Shown piece after piece: positions 1 through 8,301 of a stretch of 64,000 bases of DNA. The translations under genes and the position numbers were made by a program. The notes under the pieces are model-generated. The model was not told the DNA's origin. It ran no database searches and worked only from the letters and a program-made list of their open reading frames with translations. Origin of the DNA: Streptomyces coeruleorubidus. Its GTDB lineage: Bacteria > Actinomycetota > Actinomycetes > Streptomycetales > Streptomycetaceae. Positions within the stretch are counted from its first letter, which is position 1, and each line of letters opens with the position of its first letter. Where the stretch lies: positions 1,426,001 to 1,490,000 of the forward strand of contig NZ_CP023694.1 of the NCBI RefSeq assembly GCF_008705135.1. The letters are read 5' to 3'.

Positions 1-536
1 ACGTGCTGGATCCGCACGGCTCCGCGTGGCCGATCCACCTCCAGCTGCCCGGCCGCGCCAACAAGGCCAACGCCGCCTCCTCGGCCGCCGTCGCCGCCGT
101 GTTCGGCGTGCCGCCGCAGGTCGCGCTGGAGCGCATGTACCAGGTGCAGGCGGTCGCCGGACGGTACGACGTCGTCCAGTTCCAGGGCCGTGACCTCAGA
201 CTCCTCCTGGCGAAGAACCCGGCCGGCTGGCTGGAGACGTTCTCCCTGATCGACCCGCCGCCCACCCCGGTCATCCTGTCGGTGAACGCGCGCTCCGCCG
301 ACGGCACCGACACCTCCTGGCTGTGGGACGTCGACTACACGCGCCTGACCGGCCACCCGATCTGCGTCGTCGGCGACCGGCGGCTGGACCTCGCGGTGCG
401 CCTGGAGGTCGCCGACCAGCACTTCCAGGTGTACGAGAACCTCGACCAGGCCGTGGCCGCGTGCCCGCCGGGACGGATCGAGGTCATCGCCAACTACACG
501 GCGTTCCAGGACCTGCGCCGCCGGGTCGGCAACTGA
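1..536 (+). CDS. murT: MurT, lipid II isoglutaminyl synthase ligase subunit (3' part)
   Basis: This is the C-terminal part (about 178 residues) of the Mur-ligase-like subunit that, with GatD, amidates the alpha-carboxyl of D-Glu in lipid II. The gene begins before the window. What is visible is the end of the central domain (GRANKANAASSAAVAA, the Mur-ligase-like 'N.YN..A' region) and the C-terminal MurT domain (DUF1727) ending in IEVIANYTAFQDLRR, a typical MurT tail. It is followed after 23 bases by gatD on the same strand, the usual murT-gatD operon. The zinc-ribbon and ATP-binding parts lie upstream and cannot be judged. Confidence 0.93.
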   Translation, partial: VLDPHGSAWPIHLQLPGRANKANAASSAAVAAVFGVPPQVALERMYQVQAVAGRYDVVQFQGRDLRLLLAKNPAGWLETFSLIDPPPTPVILSVNARSADGTDTSWLWDVDYTRLTGHPICVVGDRRLDLAVRLEVADQHFQVYENLDQAVAACPPGRIEVIANYTAFQDLRRRVGN

Positions 537-559
537 GCACGAGACGTCAGGGGACTTTT

Positions 560-1288
560 GTGAGCGACAACCAACTGCGGGTCGTCTGGATCTATCCCGA
601 CCTGCTCAGCACCTACGGCGACCAGGGCAACGTCCTCGTCGTGCAGCGCCGGGCCCAGCAGCGCGGCCTGGACGTGGCGCGGCTGGACGTGCGCAGCGAC
701 CAGGCGATCCCGACCTCCGGCGACATCTACCTGATCGGCGGCGGCGAGGACCGGCCGCAGCGGCTCGCGGCCGAGCGGCTGCGCCGGGACGGCGGACTGA
801 CCCGGGCCGTGGAGAACGGCGCCATCGTGTTCTCCGTGTGCGCCGGCTACCAGATCCTCGGCCACGAGTTCATCAACGACCTCGGCCAGCGCGAGCCCGG
901 CCTCGGCCTGCTGGACGTGGTGTCCGTGCGCGGCGAGGGCGCGCGGTGCGTCGGTGACGTGCTGGGCGACATCGACCCGCGCCTCGGCCTGCCTCCGCTG
1001 ACCGGCTTCGAGAACCATCAGGGCGTCACCCACCTCGGCCCCACCGCCCGCCCGCTCGCCCGGGTGCGCTTCGGCAACGGCAACGGCACGGGCGACGGCA
1101 CGGAGGGCGCGTTCAACGACACCGTCTTCGGCACGTACATGCACGGCCCGGTGCTCGCGCGCAACCCGCTGATCGCGGACCTGCTGCTGAAGCTGGCCCT
1201 CGACGTCAACGCGCTGCCGCCGACCGACGACCGCTGGTACGAGGCACTTCGCAACGAGCGCATCGCTGCTGCCCAGCAACCTGCGTGA
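560..1288 (+). CDS. gatD: GatD, lipid II isoglutaminyl synthase glutaminase subunit
   Basis: This is a 242-residue class-I glutamine amidotransferase-like protein. It releases ammonia from glutamine and channels it to MurT for amidation of peptidoglycan stem D-glutamate in the cytoplasm. The nucleophile is C94 in the motif FSVCAGYQILG, and the likely catalytic His is H195 in FGTYMHGP; both fit the GatD family. The GTG at 560 is chosen because AGGGGA lies just upstream and the protein then starts at the family position (VVWIYPDLLSTYGD). A longer open frame upstream overlaps murT in another frame and is not needed. It forms an operon with murT. Confidence 0.93.
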   Translation: MSDNQLRVVWIYPDLLSTYGDQGNVLVVQRRAQQRGLDVARLDVRSDQAIPTSGDIYLIGGGEDRPQRLAAERLRRDGGLTRAVENGAIVFSVCAGYQILGHEFINDLGQREPGLGLLDVVSVRGEGARCVGDVLGDIDPRLGLPPLTGFENHQGVTHLGPTARPLARVRFGNGNGTGDGTEGAFNDTVFGTYMHGPVLARNPLIADLLLKLALDVNALPPTDDRWYEALRNERIAAAQQPA

Positions 1289-1489
1289 GCACTGCGCGGC
1301 AGCGTACGGCCAGGACGCGTCAACCTGCTGGTCAACAGCCCGTCTGACGGCACATCCGCACAGGTGAGCGGGGTCGTCCAGCAGGCGGACGCGTGCTTCG
1401 GTCCGGCCCCTCGATGCCGCTAGGGTGGCGGGGATTCGAGCCGGACAACGTGGTCCGGTCCCGGCCCACGTTGAGAAGGTTTTCGGGCT

Positions 1490-2515
1490 ATGCGCATTGG
1501 TGTCCTCACGTCCGGCGGCGACTGCCCCGGCCTGAACGCCGTCATCCGGTCCGTCGTGCACCGCGCCGTCGTCGACCACGGCGACGAGGTCATCGGCTTC
1601 CGGGACGGCTGGAAGGGCCTTCTGGAGTGCGACTACCTCAAGCTCGACCTCGACGCGGTGGGTGGCATCCTCGCCCGCGGCGGCACGATTCTGGGGTCCT
1701 CCCGGGTCCAGCCCTCCCATCTGCGGGACGGTGTGGAGCGGGCCAAGGGCCATGTCGAGGAGCTCGGCCTCGACGCGATCATCCCCATCGGCGGTGAGGG
1801 CACGCTCAAGGCCGCGCGGCTGATGTCGGACAGCGGTCTGCCCGTCGTGGGTGTGCCGAAGACCATCGACAACGACATCGCGGTCACGGACGTCACGTTC
1901 GGCTTCGACACGGCCGTCGGGGTGGCGACCGAGGCCCTGGACCGGCTGAAGACCACCGCCGAGTCCCACCAGCGGGTTCTGGTGGTCGAGGTCATGGGCC
2001 GGCACACCGGCTGGATCGCGCTGCACTCCGGCATGGCGGCCGGTGCGCACGCCATCGTCGTACCCGAGCGCCCCTTCGACATAGAGGAACTGACCCGGCG
2101 GGTCGGCGAGCGGTTCGAGGCGGGCAAGCGCTTCGCGATCGTGGTGGCGGCGGAGGGGGCCAAGCCCCGGGCCGGGACCATGGAGTTCGACGAGGGCGGC
2201 AAGGACATCTACGGGCACGAGCGGTTCGCCGGGATCGCCCGTCAGCTGTCGGTCGAGCTGGAGGGGCGGCTCGGCAAGGAGGCCCGGCCGGTGATCCTCG
2301 GGCATGTGCAGCGCGGTGGCACGCCTACCGCCTACGACCGGGTGCTGGCCACGCGGTTCGGGTGGCACGCGGTGGAGGCCGTGCACCGGGGCGAGTTCGG
2401 GCAGATGACCGCGCTGCGGGGCACCGACATCGTGATGGTGTCGTTGGCCGAGGCCGTGGAGACGCTGAAGACCGTGCCGGAGGATCGGTACGCCGAGGCG
2501 GAGTGCGTTCTCTGA
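1490..2515 (+). CDS. pfkA: ATP-dependent 6-phosphofructokinase
   Basis: This 341-residue protein phosphorylates fructose 6-phosphate to fructose 1,6-bisphosphate in glycolysis. The nucleotide-binding SGGDCPGLNA lies at residues 8-17, GGEGT at 101-105 and the substrate motif PKTIDND at 123-129. G104 is the residue that marks ATP use (PPi enzymes have Asp), while K124 is typical of PPi enzymes. The G104/K124 mix is the known actinomycete 'group III' ATP-PFK pattern. Streptomyces usually carry several pfkA copies and the window cannot show which this is. It is transcribed alone, with a 200-bp upstream gap and a strong hairpin directly after it. Confidence 0.95.
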   Translation: MRIGVLTSGGDCPGLNAVIRSVVHRAVVDHGDEVIGFRDGWKGLLECDYLKLDLDAVGGILARGGTILGSSRVQPSHLRDGVERAKGHVEELGLDAIIPIGGEGTLKAARLMSDSGLPVVGVPKTIDNDIAVTDVTFGFDTAVGVATEALDRLKTTAESHQRVLVVEVMGRHTGWIALHSGMAAGAHAIVVPERPFDIEELTRRVGERFEAGKRFAIVVAAEGAKPRAGTMEFDEGGKDIYGHERFAGIARQLSVELEGRLGKEARPVILGHVQRGGTPTAYDRVLATRFGWHAVEAVHRGEFGQMTALRGTDIVMVSLAEAVETLKTVPEDRYAEAECVL

Positions 2516-2541
2516 GTTCCCCGCGCCCCTGAGCACGTCTT

Positions 2542-2575
2542 ACCGCCCCCGGTCACCTGTGTGACCGGGGGCGGT
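2542..2575 (+). terminator. Hairpin terminator after pfkA
   Basis: This is a perfect inverted repeat with 15-bp arms (2542-2556 and 2561-2575) around a 4-base loop, 26 bases after the pfkA stop codon. There is no U-run, which is normal for Streptomyces terminators. Confidence 0.85.
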
Positions 2576-2631
2576 TCTACTCTTGGGGCGGACAGATTGC
2601 TGCACACCCCCACGAAACAGGAGCCGGCGGT

Positions 2632-3582
2632 ATGGATCACAGCGGGCACGGCATGACCATGGATCTGCCGCCGTTCACGCTGGGACGAGGGCTGGAGTGG
2701 TCGGCCGACCCGTTCTTCCTCATCGCCTGCCTGGCCGCGCTGGCGCTGTACGGGTGCGGTGTCGTGCGGCTGGTGCGGCGCGGGGACAAGTGGCCGGTGG
2801 GGCGGACGGTCGCCTTCGTCATCGGCGTGCTGAGCATCATGCTGGTGATGTGCACCCAGCTGAACGACTACGGCATGGTCATGTTCAGCGTGCACATGGT
2901 GCAGCACATGGTGATCAGCATGGTCTCGCCGATCCTGATCCTGCTCGGGGCGCCGATCACGCTGGCGCTGCGCGCACTGCCGACGGCGGGGCGGGGCCGC
3001 AAGGGGCCCCGTGAGCTGCTGCTGATGTTCCTGCACAGCCACTACATGCGGATCGTCACCCACCCGGCGTTCACGATCCCGCTGTTCATCGCCAGCCTGT
3101 ACGGGCTGTACTTCACACCGCTGTTCGACTTCCTGATGGGCTCCAAGCCGGGCCACATCGCGATGATGGTGCACTTCCTCGCCGTCGGCCTGGTGTTCTT
3201 CTGGCCGATCATGGGCGTGGACCCGGGCCCGCACCGGCCGGGCTATCTCATGCGGATGCTGGAGCTGTTCGCGGGCATGCCGTTCCACGCGTTCTTCGGG
3301 ATCGCGCTGATGATGGCGTCCGAGCCGATGGTCGAGACGTTCAAGAACCCGCCCGCCTCGCTCGGCATCGAGGCGCTGTCCGACCAGAACGCGGCGGGCG
3401 GCATCGCCTGGGCGTTCAGCGAGATCCCGTCCGTGCTGGTGCTGGTCGCGCTGCTGTTCCAGTGGTACGCCTCGGACCAGCGGCAGGCCAGGCGCGAGGA
3501 CCGGGCCGCCGACCGGAACGGGGACAAGGAACTCGAGGCGTACAACGCCTATTTGAGCTCGCTGCACGCACGCGGGAACTGA
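2632..3582 (+). CDS. CtaG-family cytochrome c oxidase assembly membrane protein
   Basis: This is a 316-residue polytopic membrane protein of the caa3-type CtaG family, thought to help deliver copper to cytochrome oxidase. The start MDHSGHGMTMDLPPF is rich in His and Met, consistent with copper handling. About seven hydrophobic segments follow, with conserved intramembrane His/Met (MVMFSVHMVQHMVISMVSP and MPFHAFFGIALMM). It ends in a charged cytosolic tail. The ATG has GGAGCCGG upstream. It sits alone between pfkA and a lipoprotein gene. The family assignment is firm; the copper role is inferred from the family. Confidence 0.88.
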   Translation: MDHSGHGMTMDLPPFTLGRGLEWSADPFFLIACLAALALYGCGVVRLVRRGDKWPVGRTVAFVIGVLSIMLVMCTQLNDYGMVMFSVHMVQHMVISMVSPILILLGAPITLALRALPTAGRGRKGPRELLLMFLHSHYMRIVTHPAFTIPLFIASLYGLYFTPLFDFLMGSKPGHIAMMVHFLAVGLVFFWPIMGVDPGPHRPGYLMRMLELFAGMPFHAFFGIALMMASEPMVETFKNPPASLGIEALSDQNAAGGIAWAFSEIPSVLVLVALLFQWYASDQRQARREDRAADRNGDKELEAYNAYLSSLHARGN

Positions 3583-3700
3583 CTTTTCCCACGCCCCAAA
3601 GCACCCGCTCGTTCTCGCTCTGCTCTTTCTCCACAACGCGGCTGAATAGCTTTTTCCTTCAGTAGCATGAAACGCGTCGGGGGAACCGCAGGGGGGAGCG

Positions 3701-5053
3701 GTGATGCGGAGGATCGCTGTCCTGGTCGCTTTTCTGTTTGCTCTCGGGGGGTGCGATTCGGGCAGGTCCTTGTGGGAGGTGAAGGCGGTCGCCGCGGGAG
3801 TTCCGTCCCTGACGCCCTTCTTCGCCGAGGACAGCGGGCTCGGCCGGGACGCCCAGGTGCGGTCTCGGGCCGTGCCGGGCGGCCTCCAGCAGGGGGACAC
3901 GCCGGGGCTGTACGGCGGGACCGAGCAGCCGGGGATCTGTGATGTCGAGCGGCTGAAGCGGTTCCTCACCGAGCCGCGCAACGATCACAAGGCGCGGGTG
4001 TGGGCGGCCGCCCTCGATCTGCGTGCGGACGAGATTCCGGGATATCTCGACCGGCTCACACCGGTTCTCCTGCGCCACGACACCCTCGCACTGAACCACG
4101 ACTACAAAAAGGGAAAGGCTGTTCCCTTCCGGGCCTTGCTCCAGGCGGGAATCGCGATTCTCGTCGATGAACAGGGACTTCCGTCGGTCAAATGTTCGTG
4201 CGGAAATCCGCTGCGGCCGTTCGAAGGCGACACGAGCCGGATATCCGTCACGTTCGGGGACGGCAACGAGAAGTGGCAGGGCTACGACCGCGCCGAGGTG
4301 GTGGTCGTACGGCCCGCTCCCCGGAAGCTGGAGCGCATCACCCTCGTCGACGTCCAGGACTCCGGCCGGGGCATCGAGCGGCCCGTCGGCACGACGGGTG
4401 AGGCCGACACCGGCTTCGACGCGACGGAGCGGCGGGCCGTGCCGCCCCTCGCCGGGACGACGTTCGGGGAGGCGAGCCGGCGGCTGGCCGAAGCGGGGCT
4501 GGCGGTCGCGTTCCGGGGTGAGGAGCCGCCTTCCGGCCGTGCGCGGGTCATCGCGTCCGACCCGGCCGCGGGGGCCGAGCTGCGGTTCGGGGCGTACGTG
4601 ACGCTGAGCGTGGCGGCGGAGTCGCGGACGGAGGGGCGTACGCCGACACCATCGCCCTCGGCGTCCTCCACTCCCCCTGCCGGCTCCAGGCCGCCGACGA
4701 GTACCGGGCCCTCTCCGACGAGTACCGGCCCCGCGCCTTCTCGTCAGCCCCCGTCGAAGGCACCGTCCGGCTCCGTGCCGCCCCCGACGAGCGCCGCGCC
4801 CAGGAGCAGCGCAGCGCCGACGGCGACCGGCTCACCGCCGCGGGTCACCAGCTCACCTCCCCCGAGCACCACCAGTTCTCCTCCCGCCGGTGAACCGGTC
4901 ACGAGCAGTGCGGCGCCGCCCGTGAGCAGCGCACCGCCGCCCGTGAGCAGCACGCCCGCGTCCAGTGCCCCCGCGACGACCACGCCTGCGACGACCGCCC
5001 CCGTGCCCACCGCTCCGGCGACCACGCCGCCCGCCCCGAGCGCCACCGTCTAG
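3701..5053 (+). CDS. Lipoprotein with PASTA-like domain and Pro/Ser/Thr-rich tail
   Basis: This protein of about 450 residues has a lipobox at its start (FALGGC, Cys at about residue 18), so it is likely anchored on the outside of the membrane. Residues about 20-240 form a domain seen beside Streptomyces kinases (probably what Pfam calls DUF6777, from memory), with Cys in KCSCGNP. Residues about 245-305 (VPPLAGTTFGEASRRLAEAGL ... SDPAAGAELRFGAYVTLSV) match the PASTA pattern that binds muropeptides. The rest is a Pro/Ser/Thr/Ala-rich low-complexity stalk. The start is GTG 3701 or ATG 3704, after GGGGGGAG. The kinase gene follows after 33 bases. Confidence 0.75.
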   Translation: MMRRIAVLVAFLFALGGCDSGRSLWEVKAVAAGVPSLTPFFAEDSGLGRDAQVRSRAVPGGLQQGDTPGLYGGTEQPGICDVERLKRFLTEPRNDHKARVWAAALDLRADEIPGYLDRLTPVLLRHDTLALNHDYKKGKAVPFRALLQAGIAILVDEQGLPSVKCSCGNPLRPFEGDTSRISVTFGDGNEKWQGYDRAEVVVVRPAPRKLERITLVDVQDSGRGIERPVGTTGEADTGFDATERRAVPPLAGTTFGEASRRLAEAGLAVAFRGEEPPSGRARVIASDPAAGAELRFGAYVTLSVAAESRTEGRTPTPSPSASSTPPAGSRPPTSTGPSPTSTGPAPSRQPPSKAPSGSVPPPTSAAPRSSAAPTATGSPPRVTSSPPPSTTSSPPAGEPVTSSAAPPVSSAPPPVSSTPASSAPATTTPATTAPVPTAPATTPPAPSATV

Positions 5054-5086
5054 CACCGCACCCCCGCCGAACCCGGGAGTCACCGG

Positions 5087-6898
5087 ATGTCCTCAGGATC
5101 ACCGACGTCGGGAGTGGGCCGGATCGTCGCCGGCCGCTACCTGCTGCTGCGCCGGCTCGGCAGCGGCGGCATGGGGCACGTCTGGCTCGCCCACGACCAG
5201 AGACTCGCCTGCGAGGTCGCGCTGAAGGAGATCGTGTTCCGCGACCCGGCCGAGGCCGGGAACGAGCGGGAGGCGCGGGTCGCGCGGGCCCGGGCGGAGG
5301 CCCGGCACGCGGCCGGTCTGCGCGGACACCCGCATGTGGTGACGGTCCACGACGTGCTGGAGCACGAGGGGCTGCCGTGGATCGTGATGGAGTACGTGAC
5401 CGGCGCCGTGGACCTGCGGGAGCTGGTGACCCGGCGCGGACCGCTCGCTCCGGCCGAGTGCGCCCGCGTCGGTCTCGCCGTGCTCGACGCGCTGACCGCG
5501 GGGCATGAGCGGGGCGTGATGCACCGGGACGTGAAGCCGGCGAACATCCTGCTCGCGCCGGACCGCGCGGGTTCTCCGTACGGGCGGGTGCTGCTCGCCG
5601 ACTATGGCATCTCCGTGCAGCCGGACGCCGGCGAGACGCGGTACACGATGGCGTCCGCGCTGGTCGGCACGGCGGGGTATCTGGCGCCGGAGCGGGCGTC
5701 CGGCAGAGCGCCGACGCCGGGCGCCGACCTGTTCTCGCTGGGCTGCACGCTGTATTTCGGCGTCGAGGGCCGTGGCCCCTTCGAGCGGGAATCGCACCTG
5801 GCCGCACTCACCGCCGTGGTCACGGAGGACCCGCTGCCTCCGGTGCGGGCCGGGGCTCTGGAGCCCGTGCTGCGCGGGCTGCTCGCCAAGGATCCGGAGC
5901 TGCGGATGACCGCGCAGGAGGCGGAGGCGGGCCTGTCGGCGCTCGTCACGCCCCAGTCGGACGCGTACGAGCGGACCCGGACCGATCCCGGATCGCCGTC
6001 ACCGTGGGAGACCCCGCCCGTGCCGCCGACCGGGCCGGACCGTCTCGGGCCCGTGGCCGCCGCCTCCGGGGCTCGGCGACGGCGGCGCTCCCCCGCCCTC
6101 CGGGCCGTCGCCGCCTGCGGGCTCGGGCTGGTCCTCGCGCTCGGCGGCGTCTGGTACGCGCTGGCCGACCGGGCGGGTGGCGGGACGGCGGCACCGTACG
6201 GCGAGGCCGTGGGGCTGGGGAAGCCGCTGGCGGACGGGGACTGTGTCCTCGTCGACTGGCCGGGCGGGGTCCGGTTCGCCGGCACGCCCCGGCTCTCCCT
6301 GGACCCGACTTGCGGGGACAAGGCGCCCGACGGGCAGGTGGTGGCGTTCGTCGGGGCGGCCTCGGCGGAGGAGGCACGGAAGCTGGGACCGGCCCGGTGC
6401 GAGGAGCGGACCCGGGAGCTGCGGGACCGGCTCGCCGATGTCCGCGGCCATGCCGTGGTGCCGAGCGGCGCCGGGTTCGCGGCGGCGGGGCGGCGCACCG
6501 CCTGCCTGGTCCTCGGCGCGCACGGGCCGCTGTACGGGCCGCTCGGGGAGCGACGTAGGTTCGGTACGGCGTTCGCCGACACCGCGACCATGCAGAAGCG
6601 CGACTGCCTGGACGTGCGTTCGAGCCGGGAGGCGCGGCTGGTGCCGTGTGGCGGGCGGTACGACCAGCAGGTGCTCGGGTTCACCCGACTGGGCGGCGAC
6701 GTGACGCTCGCCGAGGCCCGGACCTCGTCGGACGCCGCGTGCGCCCGGGACGTGGCGCCGCGCGACTACGGCTTCGATCCGTCCGTCTACGAAGCCGGTT
6801 CCTGGACCAGTGACGGACCCTGGAAATCCGGTACTCATGTCGTCGTCTGCACTGTCAGGAGGCAGAACGGGGGCACCATGGGGGGAACAGAACCATGA
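5087..6898 (+). CDS. Membrane Ser/Thr protein kinase
   Basis: This is a 603-residue Hanks-type kinase. It has the glycine loop GSGGMG at 25-30, the ATP-binding lysine K47 (VALKEI), the catalytic loop HRDVKPANILL at 146-156, and LAPER near 200. The Mg-binding motif is DYG (172-174) rather than DFG, a tolerated variant. A Pro-rich linker leads to one membrane segment at about 340-360, then an extracytoplasmic domain of about 240 residues with six or more Cys. That domain has no PASTA repeats; a PASTA-like domain is instead in the lipoprotein encoded just upstream. The stop codon lies inside the ribosome-binding site of the next small gene. Confidence 0.92.
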   Translation: MSSGSPTSGVGRIVAGRYLLLRRLGSGGMGHVWLAHDQRLACEVALKEIVFRDPAEAGNEREARVARARAEARHAAGLRGHPHVVTVHDVLEHEGLPWIVMEYVTGAVDLRELVTRRGPLAPAECARVGLAVLDALTAGHERGVMHRDVKPANILLAPDRAGSPYGRVLLADYGISVQPDAGETRYTMASALVGTAGYLAPERASGRAPTPGADLFSLGCTLYFGVEGRGPFERESHLAALTAVVTEDPLPPVRAGALEPVLRGLLAKDPELRMTAQEAEAGLSALVTPQSDAYERTRTDPGSPSPWETPPVPPTGPDRLGPVAAASGARRRRRSPALRAVAACGLGLVLALGGVWYALADRAGGGTAAPYGEAVGLGKPLADGDCVLVDWPGGVRFAGTPRLSLDPTCGDKAPDGQVVAFVGAASAEEARKLGPARCEERTRELRDRLADVRGHAVVPSGAGFAAAGRRTACLVLGAHGPLYGPLGERRRFGTAFADTATMQKRDCLDVRSSREARLVPCGGRYDQQVLGFTRLGGDVTLAEARTSSDAACARDVAPRDYGFDPSVYEAGSWTSDGPWKSGTHVVVCTVRRQNGGTMGGTEP

Positions 6899-6911
6899 GG
6901 AGGGTGTTGCG

Positions 6912-7091
6912 ATGCCCGGTTCCACGAACGGTTCGAACGCGACGAAGACCATGGGAGTCGTCACCGTCGGCGGCCTCGTCCTGGTGACGGCCTACACGGT
7001 GGCGCTCGGCAGCAACGGCTGGCTGTGGTTCGGCTGGGTCGTCCTGGGCCTGATCACCGTCGGGATGGTGGTCACCACGAAGAGCACCTGA
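6912..7091 (+). CDS. Small two-segment membrane protein
   Basis: This 59-residue protein has two hydrophobic stretches, roughly TMGVVTVGGLVLVTAYTVAL and GWLWFGWVVLGLITVGMVV, separated by a short polar turn. The ATG at 6912 is preferred because GAGGAGG (6897-6903) lies directly upstream and overlaps the kinase stop codon, so translation is probably coupled to the kinase. A longer in-frame extension back to 6810 is part of the kinase gene in another frame. No function is recognised; the position suggests an accessory to the kinase. Confidence 0.65.
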   Translation: MPGSTNGSNATKTMGVVTVGGLVLVTAYTVALGSNGWLWFGWVVLGLITVGMVVTTKST

Positions 7092-7095
7092 GAGC

Positions 7096-8301
7096 TCACT
7101 CCGGGATCAGCCGTCCGGCCGAATGCACGCCCGGCTGGTACTTCGGGAGCCGGACGGTGATCTTCATTCCCGCACCCGTGGCGGTCTCGATGACGAGGCC
7201 GTGGTCGTCGCCGTAGACCTGGCGGAGCCGGTCGTCGACGTTGGAGAGCCCTATGCCGCCCGAGGGGCTGACCTCGCGGGCGAGGATACGGCGGAGCAGT
7301 CCGGGGTCCATGCCGGCGCCGTCGTCCTCGATGACGACCAGGGCCTCGGCGCCCGCGTCCTGGGCCGTGATCTGGATGTGGCACTTGTCGGCCTTGCCCT
7401 CCAGGCCGTGCTTGACGGCGTTCTCGACGAGCGGCTGGAGGCACAGGAAGGGCAGGGCGACGGGCAGCACCTCCGGGGCGATCTGGAGGGTGACGGAGAG
7501 GCGGTCGCCGAAGCGTGCCCGCACGAGCGCCAGGTAGTGGTCGATGGCGTGGAGTTCGTCGGCGAGGGTGGTGAAGTCACCGTGCCGGCGGAACGAGTAG
7601 CGGGTGAAGTCGGCGAATTCCAGGAGCAGTTCGCGGGCGCGCTCGGGGTCGGTGCGGACGAACGAGGCGATCACCGCGAGCGAGTTGAAGATGAAGTGCG
7701 GGGATATCTGGGCCCGCAGCGCCTTGATCTCGGCCTCGATGAGGCGGGTGCGGGACTGGTCCAGGTCCGCGAGCTCCAGTTGTACGGACACCCAGCGGGC
7801 CACCTCGCCGGCCGCCCGGACGAGGACCGCGGACTCGCGGGGCGCGCAGGCGACGAGGGCGCCGTGCACGCGGTCGTCGACGGTGAGCGGGGCGACGACC
7901 GCCCAGCGCACCGGGCAGTCGAGGAGGTCGCAGGTCAGCTGGAAGGCCTCGCCGCGGCCGGTCTCCAGAGGGCCGGCGAGGCGTTCCATGATCTCGGTGC
8001 GGTGGTGGGCGCCGTCGCCGTCCCAGACCAGGACCTGTTTGCGGTCCGTCAGGCAGAGGGCGTCGGTGCCGAGCAGGGAGCGCAGTTTCCGGGCGGACTT
8101 GCGGGCGGTCTCCTCCGTCAGCCCGGCCCGCAGCGGGGGCGCGGCGAGGGTGGCGGTGTGCAGGGTCTCGAAGGTGGCGTGTTCGACGGGGGTGCCCAGG
8201 CCACCGAGGCTCTGGGGGCGTGCCGTGCGCCGGCCGAGCCAGACGCCCAGGGCGAGCACCGGGAGTACGGCGACGCACAGGCCGGCCAGGAATCCGCTCA
8301 T
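7096..8301 (-). CDS. LytS-type sensor histidine kinase
   Basis: This is a 401-residue kinase with one N-terminal membrane anchor (SGFLAGLCVAVLPVLALGVWLG), a GAF-like sensory region, and the His-kinase motif ISPHFIFNSL (His near 202) of the LytS/YehU class. The ATPase domain shows an N box (LVENAVKHG), EDDGAGM and GGIGLSNVDDRL. It is the last gene of a four-gene operon, and its ATG overlaps the stop of the symporter gene by four bases (ATGA). Longer upstream starts fall inside the symporter gene. It should phosphorylate the LytTR regulator encoded at the head of the operon. Confidence 0.9.
   Translation of the reverse strand: MSGFLAGLCVAVLPVLALGVWLGRRTARPQSLGGLGTPVEHATFETLHTATLAAPPLRAGLTEETARKSARKLRSLLGTDALCLTDRKQVLVWDGDGAHHRTEIMERLAGPLETGRGEAFQLTCDLLDCPVRWAVVAPLTVDDRVHGALVACAPRESAVLVRAAGEVARWVSVQLELADLDQSRTRLIEAEIKALRAQISPHFIFNSLAVIASFVRTDPERARELLLEFADFTRYSFRRHGDFTTLADELHAIDHYLALVRARFGDRLSVTLQIAPEVLPVALPFLCLQPLVENAVKHGLEGKADKCHIQITAQDAGAEALVVIEDDGAGMDPGLLRRILAREVSPSGGIGLSNVDDRLRQVYGDDHGLVIETATGAGMKITVRLPKYQPGVHSAGRLIPE

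Noticed and set aside
494..2536. A 680-codon minus-strand open frame opposite gatD and pfkA
   Set aside because: It spans two well-recognised genes and shows no protein family features; third-position GC keeps the antisense frame open.
5087..6898. Pseudokinase, because DFG is DYG
   Set aside because: K47, HRD and the Asp of DYG are all present; DYG occurs in active kinases.
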